Source: an uncultured Alphaproteobacteria bacterium
GTDB taxonomy: Bacteria > Pseudomonadota > Alphaproteobacteria > HIMB59
Length of the DNA stretch: 44,461 bases
Direction of reading: 5' to 3'
Assembly: GCA_902521155.1 (NCBI GenBank)
Contig: CABYQR010000008.1
Location: forward strand, 1-44,461
The position numbers were made by a program, and so were the translations under genes. Below, piece after piece: positions 6,806-17,030 of the stretch; the stretch's first letter is position 1, and the number at the start of each line of letters is the position of its first letter. Under the pieces are notes generated by a model. That model did not search any database. It had not been told where the DNA came from and saw only the letters and a program-made list of their open reading frames with translations.

Positions 6806-9123
6806 ATAATTTAATTGAGCAGTCTACTTTCTTAAATAAGTATAAATACTTACTCAAACTATATAAACCACAAGAATTAAATCTTTCTGTGATTTTAGGC
6901 CATTATCGTCGAAAGCTTAATATTTTTTTCTTAAATGATTATCCGACAAAGTCCAATATTGAAAATTTTAAAAATGAAATAATTTTTTTAATATTTGTTT
7001 CTTTTCATAGCAGTAATATCAATCAAGAAGAGGCTTCACGGTTGTGGTCACTTATTTGTAAAAATATTTTATCAAAAATTTTTCATTATTACCTATTTGC
7101 TAAATACAAAGATTATAAAAAATATTTTTTTGTTATAGGAATGGGCAAAATAGGAGTTAAAGACTTAAATTTCACCTCTGATATTGATTTAATTATTTTT
7201 TTTGATTCCAAAAATAGCCCTTATGAGTTGTATGAATTTAATAAATCTATTAAGACTTTAATAAGCGATATATCTAATATTTCTCCAACCTTTTTTCATA
7301 AAATAGATCTAAGACTAAGACCCGATTTAGGTAACTCATTTATTGTCACTGAAATGGAGGATGCAATTGATTATTATTCTTCCGTTGGGCGTAATTGGGA
7401 GAGACTTGCCTTTCATAGATCCTGTTTTTTATGCGGTGATATCGGTCTTTATTCTAATTTTATATCATCGATTAGTAGTTTTCTTTTTCGAAGATCATTT
7501 GACTATTATGCAATAGACGAAGTTAAAAAATTATTTTCCATCAAACACGACTCCAAGTCACTAGATATCAAAAATTCATATGGTTTTATAAGATCGTGTG
7601 AAAATATCATCCATTTCAACCAATTATTATGGTCAGGAAAATTTATAGAACTAAGAGAAAATAATATCCATAAACTATTCAATATCTTATCCAAGTACGA
7701 TTTTATTATAAATTCAAAAGAACTAATTGCAGTCAAAAATTCATATTATTTTTTTAGAAAAATTGAAAATTATTTGCACATAAAACAAAATATTTTTCAA
7801 AATATTGTCTCAGCTAATGATAATTTTCTAAAATTATCAGTAAAAGATTATGTTTCAGAACTACAGGCTAAAAGTCACCAGATAATAAATATATTTGAAA
7901 AGTTATTTACTAATGATGGATCTAAAAAAGATATTAACTACAAGTTATTTAATGATAAAAGCATAAAAATAATTGAAAAACTATTTGATCGTGCTGACAA
8001 AATTAATAGCTCTGACATAGTAAAAGAAGACTACACAAAATCTATAAATCATTTAATTGCCATACTCTCTGAGAGAGAACACAAAGATGAGTTACTTATA
8101 AAATTCGATTATTTAATTAATTATTATAAATCTGGAGTTCATTTAACTTCTCTATCTAAATATAATCAAAATATTTTCATAGAAATTATATTTATTTTTC
8201 AAAAATCTCCAAAATTAACAAACCTTTTATATAAGAATAATTTTTTAATAGAATCTTTGGTTTATCTTTTCAATTATGGCTTGCCTGAATATCAAATAAG
8301 GAATGGGACTGATAATTTTGATTTAGATTTAAAAAAAATGAAGCAAGATTTATATGAAATAATTTTTCTTTTAGATTATCTCTACATCTCAAATAAAGTT
8401 TCAACTGACACCTATATTACTAAGCGTAATAGAACTTTGAGAAAATTTATTTATAACCTTTTTGAAATAGTCAAATTCAATTATCTTTGTAATAAGGAGG
8501 GAGTATATTCTGATCTCACACCTTTATTTTTTGGAAGTTTTGGTATTAAACAAGCCTTACCTTCTTCTGATATAGACATGTTTTTCATATATGAATCTGA
8601 TTTAAACGAACATATTCATAACATTAAAATAGTTAGAAGGTTTTACAACATTGTGAACCAATACATTGATAAAAATGTTGTATTTATTGATGATCGCAAT
8701 AAACCCTTTGATAAAAGCTCTGATCAAGTAATAAATATAGATAAACTTTTTAAATTTTATAGGAATACTAATGAAGTTTTTCATCAATTGTCATTTATAA
8801 AAATTCAACTTTTAACTAAGGATAAGTCCTTATTACGTAAATTTAATTTGTATAAAAAAGATATTACTTCGCAATTTTTAAAAATTGATAAAAAATATAT
8901 TAGACAAATGATTGAATTAAAAAGTCCTTTAAAGATTTTGAAAGATTTGTTCCAAATATTTAAAATAGCTAATGATATTTACCTAATAAACAATAAAGAA
9001 CTTGGAGTAGATGAGGAGTTAAAAAAAATTAGGAACCAACTAATTCTTCATGATTTGGAGAGCAGCCCATCTAAAATTGATAATAAAGTATATTTAGATG
9101 AGCTACTTTTAAAATTAGATTAA
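6796..9123 (+). CDS. glnE: bifunctional glutamine synthetase adenylyltransferase/adenylyl-removing enzyme, compact form
   Basis: GlnE attaches AMP to, and removes it from, a tyrosine of glutamine synthetase in response to PII and glutamine. Both nucleotidyltransferase-like domains are visible: GMGKIGVKDLNFTSDIDL (residues 115-132, de-adenylylation half) and FGSFGIKQALPSSDID (579-594, adenylylation half). The paired aspartates are D129/D131 and D592/D594. At 775 residues it is much shorter than the 940-1000 usual in Proteobacteria. The start is GTG at 6796, because an in-frame TGA lies at 6790-6792. The target GlnA is the convergent neighbour and PII is beside it, a strong functional context. 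The last 3 of the 4 bases TTAA at 9120-9123 form its stop, overlapping the glnA stop on the other strand. Sequence outside the motifs is very AT-rich and divergent. Confidence 0.88.
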   Translation: MELDNLIEQSTFLNKYKYLLKLYKPQELNLSVILGHYRRKLNIFFLNDYPTKSNIENFKNEIIFLIFVSFHSSNINQEEASRLWSLICKNILSKIFHYYLFAKYKDYKKYFFVIGMGKIGVKDLNFTSDIDLIIFFDSKNSPYELYEFNKSIKTLISDISNISPTFFHKIDLRLRPDLGNSFIVTEMEDAIDYYSSVGRNWERLAFHRSCFLCGDIGLYSNFISSISSFLFRRSFDYYAIDEVKKLFSIKHDSKSLDIKNSYGFIRSCENIIHFNQLLWSGKFIELRENNIHKLFNILSKYDFIINSKELIAVKNSYYFFRKIENYLHIKQNIFQNIVSANDNFLKLSVKDYVSELQAKSHQIINIFEKLFTNDGSKKDINYKLFNDKSIKIIEKLFDRADKINSSDIVKEDYTKSINHLIAILSEREHKDELLIKFDYLINYYKSGVHLTSLSKYNQNIFIEIIFIFQKSPKLTNLLYKNNFLIESLVYLFNYGLPEYQIRNGTDNFDLDLKKMKQDLYEIIFLLDYLYISNKVSTDTYITKRNRTLRKFIYNLFEIVKFNYLCNKEGVYSDLTPLFFGSFGIKQALPSSDIDMFFIYESDLNEHIHNIKIVRRFYNIVNQYIDKNVVFIDDRNKPFDKSSDQVINIDKLFKFYRNTNEVFHQLSFIKIQLLTKDKSLLRKFNLYKKDITSQFLKIDKKYIRQMIELKSPLKILKDLFQIFKIANDIYLINNKELGVDEELKKIRNQLILHDLESSPSKIDNKVYLDELLLKLD

Positions 9124-10535
9124 TAGTCGTAATAAAGATCGTACTCCTTAGGAGTAACAACTAATTTATTAGGTTCTATTTCTTCTTCTCTTTTGTATTC
9201 GATATAAGACTCAATTAAATCTTTGGTAAAGACGTTACCATCTAGTAAGTAATCATGATTAGCTTCTAGATTATTAATAGCCTCTTCAAGAGTTGCTGGT
9301 ACCTCTTTAACTTTTGCTTGTTCTTCAGCTGGAAGATCATAAAGATTCTTATCCATTGGCTCACCTGGGTCTATTCTATTTTTAATACCATCAAGCCCAG
9401 CCATTACCATAGCTGCGAATGCTAAATAAGGATTAGCGGTAGCATCTGGACATCTAAACTCAACTCTCTTAGCTTTAGGAGAAGGAGAGTAGGCAGGTAT
9501 CCTACAAATAGCACTTCTATTTCTATTCGAATAAGCCAATTTTACAGGCGCTTCATATCCAGGAACTAATCTTTTAAAGGAGTTAATTGTTGGATTAGTA
9601 AAAGCTAACAATGAGGGAGCATGCTTTAGGAGACCGCCAATATAAAACTTAGCTTCATCACTCAAGTTGGCATAACCGCTATCCGCATAAAATATTGGTT
9701 TTCCGTTAGACCAGATACTTTGGTGACAGTGCATACCAGAGCCGTTATCATTAGACAGAGGTTTTGGCATAAAAGTTGCACTCAATCCATTACTCTTAGC
9801 TGTATTTCTCACTACATATTTATATTTTTGAAGGTCATCAGCATGAGAAAGAAGAGTATCAAATCTTAAATCGATTTCTTGCTGACCTGCTGTGGCAACT
9901 TCATGGTGCTGTGCCTCTACACTCATTCCAATGGAAACCATATGATTGACCATTTCAGATCTTACATCTTGCATGGTATCGTGCGGAGGGCAAGGAAAGT
10001 AGCCCCCTTTATTTCTTACATGATATCCTAAGTTAGGTCTTTCGTCAGATCCTTTGTTCCAAATAGCTTCCCCAGAGTCCACAGAGAAAAATGAGTTACT
10101 AGGATCTGTTGAAATTCTTACATCGTTAAAAAGAAAAAATTCTGCTTCTGCACCAAAAAAGATGCTATCTCCAATACCTGAACTTTTAACGAATTCTTCT
10201 GCCTTTTTGGCAACGTATCTTGGATCTTTATCATATTTTTGACCTGTTATTGGATCTTGAATATCACAAATTAAAACTAAAGTGGGATCTGCAAAAAAAG
10301 GATCAACAAATGCTGTTTCAATATCAGGTATCAAGATCATGTCACTTGCTTCTATTGATTGAAAACATCTTATAGAGGAGCCATCAAATCCAACTCCTTC
10401 TTCAAATACATCCATTTCGAATGTGTTAATATGGTTAGAAAAGTGATGCCACGTTCCTAGTGGGTCAGTAAATCGAAAATCAATATACTGGATTCCCTTT
10501 TCATCAATAAGTTTCTGTAAAGATTTTTTATCCAT
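9120..10535 (-). CDS. glnA: glutamine synthetase type I
   Basis: Forms glutamine from glutamate, ammonia and ATP; the main ammonium-assimilating enzyme. At 471 residues it has normal GSI length. Landmarks are the beta-grasp VGFDGSSIRCFQ, the metal-binding FFGAEAEFF, NDNGSGMHCHQS, the ATP-site NRSAICRIP, and RVEFRCPD. The adenylylation loop MDKNLYDLPAEE contains Y399, the residue GlnE would modify. A clear Shine-Dalgarno (AGGAGT, about 8 bases before the ATG, on minus) is present. It follows glnB by 45 bases, giving the classical glnBA operon. I see no obvious sigma-54 (GG-N10-GC) element. Confidence 0.98.
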   Translation of the reverse strand: MDKKSLQKLIDEKGIQYIDFRFTDPLGTWHHFSNHINTFEMDVFEEGVGFDGSSIRCFQSIEASDMILIPDIETAFVDPFFADPTLVLICDIQDPITGQKYDKDPRYVAKKAEEFVKSSGIGDSIFFGAEAEFFLFNDVRISTDPSNSFFSVDSGEAIWNKGSDERPNLGYHVRNKGGYFPCPPHDTMQDVRSEMVNHMVSIGMSVEAQHHEVATAGQQEIDLRFDTLLSHADDLQKYKYVVRNTAKSNGLSATFMPKPLSNDNGSGMHCHQSIWSNGKPIFYADSGYANLSDEAKFYIGGLLKHAPSLLAFTNPTINSFKRLVPGYEAPVKLAYSNRNRSAICRIPAYSPSPKAKRVEFRCPDATANPYLAFAAMVMAGLDGIKNRIDPGEPMDKNLYDLPAEEQAKVKEVPATLEEAINNLEANHDYLLDGNVFTKDLIESYIEYKREEEIEPNKLVVTPKEYDLYYDY

Positions 10536-10580
10536 TATTTAAATACTCCTAAAAATATATTTGTAGATAGGTAAGTGAGG

Positions 10581-10958
<378 letters not shown>

Positions 10959-10985
10959 CTATACTATAAATTAATCCTTAATTTT

Positions 10986-11063
10986 GGCGGGTGTAGCTCA
11001 GTTGGTTAGAGCGCTGGTTTGTGGTACCGGAGGCCGGGGGTTCAAGTCCCCTCACTCGCCCCA
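10986..11063 (+). tRNA. tRNA-His (GTG)
   Basis: Full cloverleaf with anticodon GTG in the loop TTGTGGT and a T-loop TTCAAGT. The acceptor strands GGCGGGTG and CACTCGCC pair over 8 base pairs, so an extra 5' G (G-1, position 10986) opposite C73 (11060) is encoded. CCA is encoded at 11061-11063. This is the ordinary bacterial form. A large alphaproteobacterial group lacks it. It is separated from tRNA-Leu by only 6 bases, so the two are probably cut from one transcript. Confidence 0.97.
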
Positions 11064-11069
11064 TATTGT

Positions 11070-11151
11070 GCGCCAGTGGCGGAATGGTAGACGCACTGGT
11101 TTTAGGTACCAGCGGGCAACCGTGGGGGTTCAAGTCCCTCCTGGCGCACCA
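11070..11151 (+). tRNA. tRNA-Leu (TAG)
   Basis: The acceptor stem GCGCCAG/CTGGCGC is perfect. The discriminator base is A, and the CCA end (11149-11151) is encoded. The anticodon stem CTGGT/ACCAG encloses the loop TTTAGGT, giving anticodon TAG, which reads CUN leucine codons. The variable arm (about CGGGCAACCGTG) is of the extended class II type expected for leucine. It lies between tRNA-His and tig on the same strand. Confidence 0.96.
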
Positions 11152-11169
11152 AAAATAGATAGATAGAAA

Positions 11170-12396
11170 ATGGAATATAAAAATACAGAAAAAAAAGATT
11201 ACAAATCCTCATTCGAGGTATCTCTAGATCAAAATTCAATTGCAAAAGTTATCGATCAAAAGATTACAGAAAAACAACCAACATTTGAAATAGCCGGTTT
11301 TAGAAAAGGCAAAGTTCCTATCAATATTATAAAATCCAAAATTGGTCCTCAAGTTGAAAATGAAGTTTTAAATGAAGAAATTTCAAAAAATATTAGCGAG
11401 ATTAGTGAAAAAGAAAAAATTGAATCTTTAATTCAACCAGATGTTCAGTTTAAAGACTCTTACAACTTCTCATTATCTTTTTTTTTAAAACCAGAAATTA
11501 AAATTGATGACTTAAAAACTAGCGAAATTGAAAAAATATCCGCGGAAGTGACAGACAAAGATATAGATGAATTTAGAGAAAAAGTAAGAAGAGAATATTA
11601 TTCTCTCGAAAGTATAGAAGTATCTGATGATTCTTCTGTTATAGATTTTGAAATTCTCAATTTTGAGGAAGAGCAAAAAAAAATTTTTTCGCAAAAAGAA
11701 GTAAGAATAGACCTAAATACCAAAACCGAAGAAGAGACATTTTTAGATTTAAAAAAAGTTTTATTAAAAATTAAAAATAAATCTGAATTTAGTATGACTA
11801 CTAAAGGAATAAAAATTGATTGCATAATTAAAGATATTAATAAAAAAATATTTCCTAAAACAGATGATGAATTAATAAAAGTTCTTAAAATGGATACAAT
11901 TAAAGATCTTAATAACAAAATAACTGAGAAGCTAAATGAGGATGTTAACTATCTCCAAAAAGAATTTTTTATTGAAGATCTTTTGAAGGTATTGTCAGAA
12001 AAAAAGAAAATCGATATTCATCAAGAAGTTGTCGATTTAGAGCTTAAAAGAAAATATCAAGTCGATACATCTACTTTAAAAGATGAACATAAAGAGAGAG
12101 TTGATAACTTAAAAAAACTTACAAGCGATAATATACAAAAGGATTTTATTTTTTCTGAGTTGGTTAAATATTTAGATGTTAAAGTAGATCAAAAAGAACT
12201 ACAGGAACACGTACAAAAATATTATGGTGATAAAATTGACCAGCGAACTGCAGAAACTGCATATGGGACACTTTTGCGGAATAAAATAGCTGATCATTCT
12301 ATGAAAACTTTTAAAATAAAAGAAACTAAGTTAAGTTTAGAAGACATGATGAAAAAAGGATCACATAACCATGAATCTAGTACCCATAGTCATTGA
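11170..12396 (+). CDS. tig: trigger factor with eroded PPIase domain and His-rich tail
   Basis: Ribosome-associated chaperone that shields nascent chains at the exit tunnel. The ribosome-docking motif is clear at residues 43-50 (GFRKGKVP). The middle region (about 154-232) occupies the place of the FKBP-type PPIase domain. It keeps only its edges ([15 protein letters not shown]) and lacks the GxGxFIPGFE-type active-site segment, so prolyl isomerase activity is unlikely. The C-terminal helical chaperone domain follows. At 408 residues it is shorter than most proteobacterial trigger factors. The last residues are His/Ser-rich ([12 protein letters not shown]) and are encoded inside the 26-base overlap with clpP. 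The order tig-clpP-clpX-lon is the classical proteostasis cluster. Confidence 0.9.
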   Translation: MEYKNTEKKDYKSSFEVSLDQNSIAKVIDQKITEKQPTFEIAGFRKGKVPINIIKSKIGPQVENEVLNEEISKNISEISEKEKIESLIQPDVQFKDSYNFSLSFFLKPEIKIDDLKTSEIEKISAEVTDKDIDEFREKVRREYYSLESIEVSDDSSVIDFEILNFEEEQKKIFSQKEVRIDLNTKTEEETFLDLKKVLLKIKNKSEFSMTTKGIKIDCIIKDINKKIFPKTDDELIKVLKMDTIKDLNNKITEKLNEDVNYLQKEFFIEDLLKVLSEKKKIDIHQEVVDLELKRKYQVDTSTLKDEHKERVDNLKKLTSDNIQKDFIFSELVKYLDVKVDQKELQEHVQKYYGDKIDQRTAETAYGTLLRNKIADHSMKTFKIKETKLSLEDMMKKGSHNHESSTHSH

Positions 12397-12961
12397 GCAA
12401 TCTGGTAAAGGAGAGAGATCCTTTGATATTTTTTCTCGTTTACTAAGAGAGAGAATAATTTTTCTAACAGGTCCTATCGACGATCAAGTTGCATCTTTAA
12501 TTTGTGCTCAATTATTATTTTTAGAGTCTGAGAATCCAGAAGAATCAATAAGCTTATATATTAATTCTCCAGGAGGATTAGTAACTGCTGGATTAGCCAT
12601 GTATGACACGATTCAATACATTAAATGTCCTGTTCATACTGTTTGTGTTGGTCAAGCTTCATCAGCTGGCTCTCTCATCCTAGCCTCTGGAAAGGCAGGT
12701 AATAGATACTCATTACCTCATGCTAAAATTATGATTCACCAACCCTCTGGCGGTTTCTCAGGCCAGGCAACAGATATTAAAATTCATGCTGAGGAAATCT
12801 TAAAAACTAGAAAAAGACTCAATGAGATATACCAAAAACATACTAGCATTAGTATTAGTGAGATCGAAAAGGCTATGGAAAGAGATAGATTTTTTGACCC
12901 AGAGGAAGCTTTAAAGTTTGGATTAATTGATAAAATAATTTCTAATAGAGAAGATATATAA
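12371..12961 (+). CDS. clpP: ATP-dependent Clp protease proteolytic subunit
   Basis: Serine peptidase forming the 14-subunit chamber that degrades substrates fed by ClpX (or ClpA). It is 196 residues long, with catalytic triad S98 (GQASSAGS), H123 (MIHQPSGG) and D172 (MERDRFF). The glycine-rich [11 protein letters not shown] is also conserved. The ATG at 12371 lies 26 bases inside tig, but it is supported because the following residues [20 protein letters not shown] match the conserved mature N terminus of alphaproteobacterial ClpP. It is probably translationally coupled to tig. clpX starts 5 bases after its stop. Confidence 0.97.
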   Translation: MNLVPIVIEQSGKGERSFDIFSRLLRERIIFLTGPIDDQVASLICAQLLFLESENPEESISLYINSPGGLVTAGLAMYDTIQYIKCPVHTVCVGQASSAGSLILASGKAGNRYSLPHAKIMIHQPSGGFSGQATDIKIHAEEILKTRKRLNEIYQKHTSISISEIEKAMERDRFFDPEEALKFGLIDKIISNREDI

Positions 12962-12966
12962 AATTA

Positions 12967-14220
12967 ATGTCTGAAGATAAAATTACTCCTGCCAACTCAT
13001 CTGATAAAAAAATATCTTGTTCTTTCTGTGGAAAAAGTCAGGAAGAAGTTAAAAAATTAATAGCAGGCCCAAACGTATATATTTGTAATGAATGTGTTGT
13101 TCTTTGTAAGGACATACTTGTAGAAGATGACAAAATTGACACTAAGCAGAAATTTGAAATACCAAAACCAAGTGAAATTTTCAATTATTTAAATGACCAT
13201 ATTATCGGTCAGGATCAAGCTAAAAAAATATTATCTGTTTCAGTATATAACCATTACAAGAGGGTTCAAAATCCTTCAAAAGACATAGAAATTTCAAAAT
13301 CTAATATTTTATTAATAGGCCCTACGGGCTGTGGTAAGACACTTTTAGCTCAAACTTTAGCTAAATATTTAAATGTTCCCTTTACTATTGCAGATGCAAC
13401 AACTCTAACAGAGGCAGGCTATGTGGGAGAAGATGTTGAAAATATTATTCTTAGATTATTACAGCAGTGTGATTATGACGTAACACTGGCCCAAAAGGGT
13501 ATCGTTTATATAGATGAAATAGATAAAGTTGGCAGGAAAAGTGAAAACCCTTCAATTACCAGAGATGTATCTGGGGAGGGCGTTCAACAAGCGCTATTAA
13601 AAATAATAGAAGGAACTACTGCTAGTGTTCCTCCACAAGGGGGCCGAAAACACCCTCAACAAGAATTCCTTCAAGTTGACACAAAAAACATACTTTTTGT
13701 TTGTGGGGGAGCTTTTGAAGGTATTGATAAAATAATTAAAAGTAGAATTAATAAAAAATCAATTGGGTTTAATAAATCAATTAATGAAGAATCTCCTATG
13801 ACTACTCAATTAGAAAATGATGATTTAATTAAATTTGGTCTTATACCAGAATTAGTGGGTAGATTACCCGTCAGTGCTAGCTTAGATGAACTAACCTTGG
13901 ATGATTTAAAGGAAATACTCACAAAGCCTAAAAATGCAATATCTAAACAATACAAGGCTTTACTCTCATTTGAGGGAGTAGAATTTGAGATTACAGAAGA
14001 TGGCAGAGAGCAGATAGCACAATTAGCTGTTGATAAAAAAATAGGGGCAAGAGGTCTCAGATCTATTATGGAAAAAATTCTTTTGGAATGTATGTACGAT
14101 ATTCCAGATAAAGATACTGTAGATAAAGTTGTTTTAAATAAGGATGCGGTGATAGCAAACAAACCAATTATTGTCTACAAAGAAAAATTAAAAATAAAAA
14201 AAAAAGTAGGTGAAAATTAA
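12967..14220 (+). CDS. clpX: ATP-dependent Clp protease ATP-binding subunit ClpX
   Basis: AAA+ unfoldase hexamer that recognises, unfolds and threads substrates into ClpP. It is 417 residues long. The N-terminal zinc-binding domain has C18, C21, C40 and C43. Walker A is GPTGCGKT (118-125) and Walker B is IVYIDEID (179-186). The pore-loop region GYVGEDVE follows, and the ClpP-docking loop with IGF (KKSIGFNKS) is present. The C-terminal sensor-2 [10 protein letters not shown] is conserved. It lies between clpP and lon on the same strand in the usual order. Confidence 0.98.
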   Translation: MSEDKITPANSSDKKISCSFCGKSQEEVKKLIAGPNVYICNECVVLCKDILVEDDKIDTKQKFEIPKPSEIFNYLNDHIIGQDQAKKILSVSVYNHYKRVQNPSKDIEISKSNILLIGPTGCGKTLLAQTLAKYLNVPFTIADATTLTEAGYVGEDVENIILRLLQQCDYDVTLAQKGIVYIDEIDKVGRKSENPSITRDVSGEGVQQALLKIIEGTTASVPPQGGRKHPQQEFLQVDTKNILFVCGGAFEGIDKIIKSRINKKSIGFNKSINEESPMTTQLENDDLIKFGLIPELVGRLPVSASLDELTLDDLKEILTKPKNAISKQYKALLSFEGVEFEITEDGREQIAQLAVDKKIGARGLRSIMEKILLECMYDIPDKDTVDKVVLNKDAVIANKPIIVYKEKLKIKKKVGEN

Positions 14221-14243
14221 AAATTCCTCACTATCTTTATAGT

Positions 14244-16661
14244 ATGGAAAATCAAATCGTCGGACCTATATTACCTTTAAGAGACCTAGTCGTATATCCC
14301 TCAATAACATCACCTTTGTTTGTAGGTAGAGCTAAATCTATTGATGCAATTAACTTTGCTATGAATAGTAATAATAAGATAATTTACCTATTTACTCAAA
14401 AAGAGCCAACTACCGACGATCCGCAAGTAAATGATGTCTTTTCCTATGGTGTTAAATCAAAAATAATCCAATTTCTAAAGCTGCCTGACAATACCTATAA
14501 AGTTCTCACTGAAGGGTTAGAAATAGTAAAAATTAAGTCAGCCGTCAAAGCTACTAATAATTTTCTTACTGCAAAAATAGAACCCTTAGCGGTTAACAAG
14601 AAAAATTCTGCAGAGCTTAAAGCATCACTAAGAGTGCTCAAAAATGAGTTTCAGAATTACATCCAAAATATAGGAAATAATAATGATATTTTAGAAGGCC
14701 TTTTAAATATCGATGATCCATTCCAGTTTATTGATAATGTTTATTACAACCTCAACGTAAGCATTGAAGATAAACAAAAAAACTTAGAAATTCTTGATAT
14801 AAATAAAAAAATTCAAAATTTATTAAATTTCTTCTCAAAAGAATTGAATTTCTCTGCCCTAGAAAAGAAAATCAAAAATAGAGTAAAGCGTCAAATGGAA
14901 AAAACTCAGCGAGAGTATTACCTCAATGAGCAAATGAAAGCCATTCAAAAAGAACTAGGCGACGGGGAAGATGGTTCAAACGAGTATTCTGAAATAGAAA
15001 AAAAGATTAATGAAGTCAAATTATCGAAAGAAGCAAAAGAAAAAGCCCTGAATGAGTTTAAAAAACTTAAATCTATGAGCCCCATGTCTGCTGAAGCTTC
15101 GGTTATTAGAAATTATCTAGAATGGTTATTAGATATTCCCTGGGAGAACTTTTCTAAAGAAGTTATTGATATAGCAACAGCTGAAAAAATTCTTAATCAA
15201 GATCATTATGGTTTAGAAAAAGTAAAAGATAGAATTCTTGAATTTCTTGCTGTTAAAAAAAGATCCAAGAAAGCCACTGGAACCATTCTTTGCTTTGTTG
15301 GACCCCCAGGTGTTGGCAAGACATCTCTTGGTAAATCAATTGCCAGAGCTACTGGCAGGGAGTTTGCCAAAATCTCTCTAGGGGGTATTCGTGACGAAGC
15401 TGAAATCAGAGGCCATAGAAGAACTTATATTGGTTCTATGCCGGGTAGATTTGTTCAAGCGATGAAGAAAACAAAGACTTCAAACCCCATTATCTTATTA
15501 GACGAGATAGATAAAGTGGGTAGTGACTGGAGAGGCGACCCTTCCTCTGCTTTGTTAGAAGTATTAGATCCAGAACAAAATAACCAATTTAATGACCATT
15601 ATTTGGAGGTGGACTATGATCTATCTAACGTCATGTTCATTTGCACAGGTAATACTTATAATATTCCAGGACCATTATTAGATAGGTTAGAGGTTATTGA
15701 AGTTTCTGGATATACAGAAAAAGAAAAAGTGGAAATAGCTAAAAAGTACTTGGTTCCAAGAAAAATGAATAAAAATGTTTTGAAGCCAAGTGAATTTAAA
15801 TTAGATAAAGCTTCTATTGCTAAAATAGTGAGAAACTACACGAGAGAGTCAGGTGTAAGAGGTCTTGAAAAAATATTTGATAAGCTCTTTAGAAAACTAG
15901 TATTTCAGTTAGAAAAAAATAAATCTCGTTCTAAAAAGCCTTTTATATTTGATGATAAGTCGATTAAAAAATTCCTTGGACCTGAAAAGTTTAAAGACAG
16001 TGTTTTAGAGAAGAAAAACTTAGTTGGAATTACTAATGGCTTGGCTTGGACTCAGGTTGGTGGAGATATTCTTAATATTGAAGTTAATCTTTCAGCTGGC
16101 AAGGGAATGATAAATGCTACCGGAAAATTAGGAGACGTCATGAAAGAGTCTATTACTGCGGCTCTTGGATATATTAAATCAAATTCTGTTGAATTTGGTG
16201 TTAATCCTAAAGTCTTTGATAAAATAGATATTCATTTACACGTTCCTGAAGGTGCAATCCCAAAAGATGGACCTAGTGCAGGGATTACAATTTTTACATC
16301 ACTAATTTCTTCACTTACTGATATTAAGGTGAAAAAGGAAATAGCCATGACAGGGGAGATAACCCTTAAAGGAAGGGTCCTTCCAATTGGTGGATTAAAA
16401 GAAAAACTTTTAGCTGCAATAAGGTATGGAATTAAAACTGTCATTATTCCAAAAGAAAATGAGAAGGACTTAGTAGAAATTCAAAAGGATCTGAAAAATA
16501 AAATAACCATTAAATCAGTGGAGTTTGCTAGAGAGGTGCTTGACTTAGCTTTGGACGGAAAAGTCACTAAAATCAATAAAAAATTGGACTGGAGACACAT
16601 TGTTAGCGAGTCCATGAAGCAAAAAAACCAGCAAAATCAAGAAAAAACATTTGTTAACTAA
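14244..16661 (+). CDS. lon: ATP-dependent protease Lon (LonA)
   Basis: Homohexameric protease combining AAA+ and peptidase domains in one chain; it degrades misfolded and regulatory proteins. It is 805 residues long, the normal LonA size. Domain order is: N-terminal substrate-binding domain (GPILPLRDLVVYP at the start), coiled-coil region around residues 190-260, AAA+ module with Walker A GPPGVGKT and Walker B ILLDEIDKV, then the serine-lysine dyad protease. The catalytic residues are S678 (PKDGPSAGI) and K721 (GGLKEK), spaced as in E. coli. The gene starts 23 bases after clpX. hup follows after a gap with its own candidate promoter. Confidence 0.98.
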   Translation: MENQIVGPILPLRDLVVYPSITSPLFVGRAKSIDAINFAMNSNNKIIYLFTQKEPTTDDPQVNDVFSYGVKSKIIQFLKLPDNTYKVLTEGLEIVKIKSAVKATNNFLTAKIEPLAVNKKNSAELKASLRVLKNEFQNYIQNIGNNNDILEGLLNIDDPFQFIDNVYYNLNVSIEDKQKNLEILDINKKIQNLLNFFSKELNFSALEKKIKNRVKRQMEKTQREYYLNEQMKAIQKELGDGEDGSNEYSEIEKKINEVKLSKEAKEKALNEFKKLKSMSPMSAEASVIRNYLEWLLDIPWENFSKEVIDIATAEKILNQDHYGLEKVKDRILEFLAVKKRSKKATGTILCFVGPPGVGKTSLGKSIARATGREFAKISLGGIRDEAEIRGHRRTYIGSMPGRFVQAMKKTKTSNPIILLDEIDKVGSDWRGDPSSALLEVLDPEQNNQFNDHYLEVDYDLSNVMFICTGNTYNIPGPLLDRLEVIEVSGYTEKEKVEIAKKYLVPRKMNKNVLKPSEFKLDKASIAKIVRNYTRESGVRGLEKIFDKLFRKLVFQLEKNKSRSKKPFIFDDKSIKKFLGPEKFKDSVLEKKNLVGITNGLAWTQVGGDILNIEVNLSAGKGMINATGKLGDVMKESITAALGYIKSNSVEFGVNPKVFDKIDIHLHVPEGAIPKDGPSAGITIFTSLISSLTDIKVKKEIAMTGEITLKGRVLPIGGLKEKLLAAIRYGIKTVIIPKENEKDLVEIQKDLKNKITIKSVEFAREVLDLALDGKVTKINKKLDWRHIVSESMKQKNQQNQEKTFVN

Positions 16662-16671
16662 TATATTGTTG

Positions 16672-16701
16672 TTGATTTTCTTACCTTTTTCTTACTACAA
16701 T
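16672..16701 (+). promoter_or_regulatory. candidate sigma-70 promoter of hupB
   Basis: TTGATT (16672-16677) and TACAAT (16696-16701) are separated by 18 bases in the gap between lon and hupB, about 30 bases before the HU start. The boxes are a fair match to TTGACA/TATAAT. The gene behind them is normally highly and separately expressed. This rests on consensus matching in AT-rich DNA only. Confidence 0.4.
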
Positions 16702-16731
16702 TAACTAATAGAATCACTAAGGAGGTTCGGT

Positions 16732-17013
16732 ATGAACAAAAATGAACTCATTGCTGAATATAGTACAAAAAACAATGTTGGTAAATCAGATGCAACTAAG
16801 GCTGTAGAAAGTTTATTTGAAATTATTACTTCAACATTAAAAGGTGGCGGCGACGTTAAGATCGCTGGTTTTGGAACTTTTAAAGTAGCTGATACAAAAG
16901 CTAAAACTGGAAGAAACCCAAGAACTGGTGAGTCAATTCAAATTCCTGCATCAAAAAAGCCAAAATTTCTTGCTGGAAAACAGCTCAAAGAACTAATAAA
17001 GTCCACAGTCTAA
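16732..17013 (+). CDS. hupB: DNA-binding protein HU
   Basis: This small histone-like protein bends and compacts DNA. The 93-residue chain starts MNKNELIAEY. It has the DNA-binding arm signature GFGTFKVADTKAKTGRNPRT followed by the IPASKKPKFLAGK end. A near-perfect Shine-Dalgarno (AAGGAGG at about 16720) lies just upstream of the ATG, the strongest ribosome-binding site I see in the window and consistent with an abundant protein. Its position after lon is common in Proteobacteria. HU rather than IHF is preferred from the arm sequence and length. Confidence 0.96.
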   Translation: MNKNELIAEYSTKNNVGKSDATKAVESLFEIITSTLKGGGDVKIAGFGTFKVADTKAKTGRNPRTGESIQIPASKKPKFLAGKQLKELIKSTV

Positions 17014-17030
17014 TTTTTGATAATTAGATA

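Noticed and set aside
10984-11166. 60-codon open frame on plus beginning just before tRNA-His
   Set aside because: It is the translation of two tRNA genes and has no protein-like features of its own.
11512-11918. Two minus-strand open frames across tig
   Set aside because: They are Phe/Ile/Ser-rich reverse-strand shadows of an AT-rich, Lys/Glu-rich gene.
13806-14162. 118-codon minus-strand open frame inside clpX
   Set aside because: The clpX frame is fully conserved here, including the sensor-2 region. The antisense frame resembles no family.
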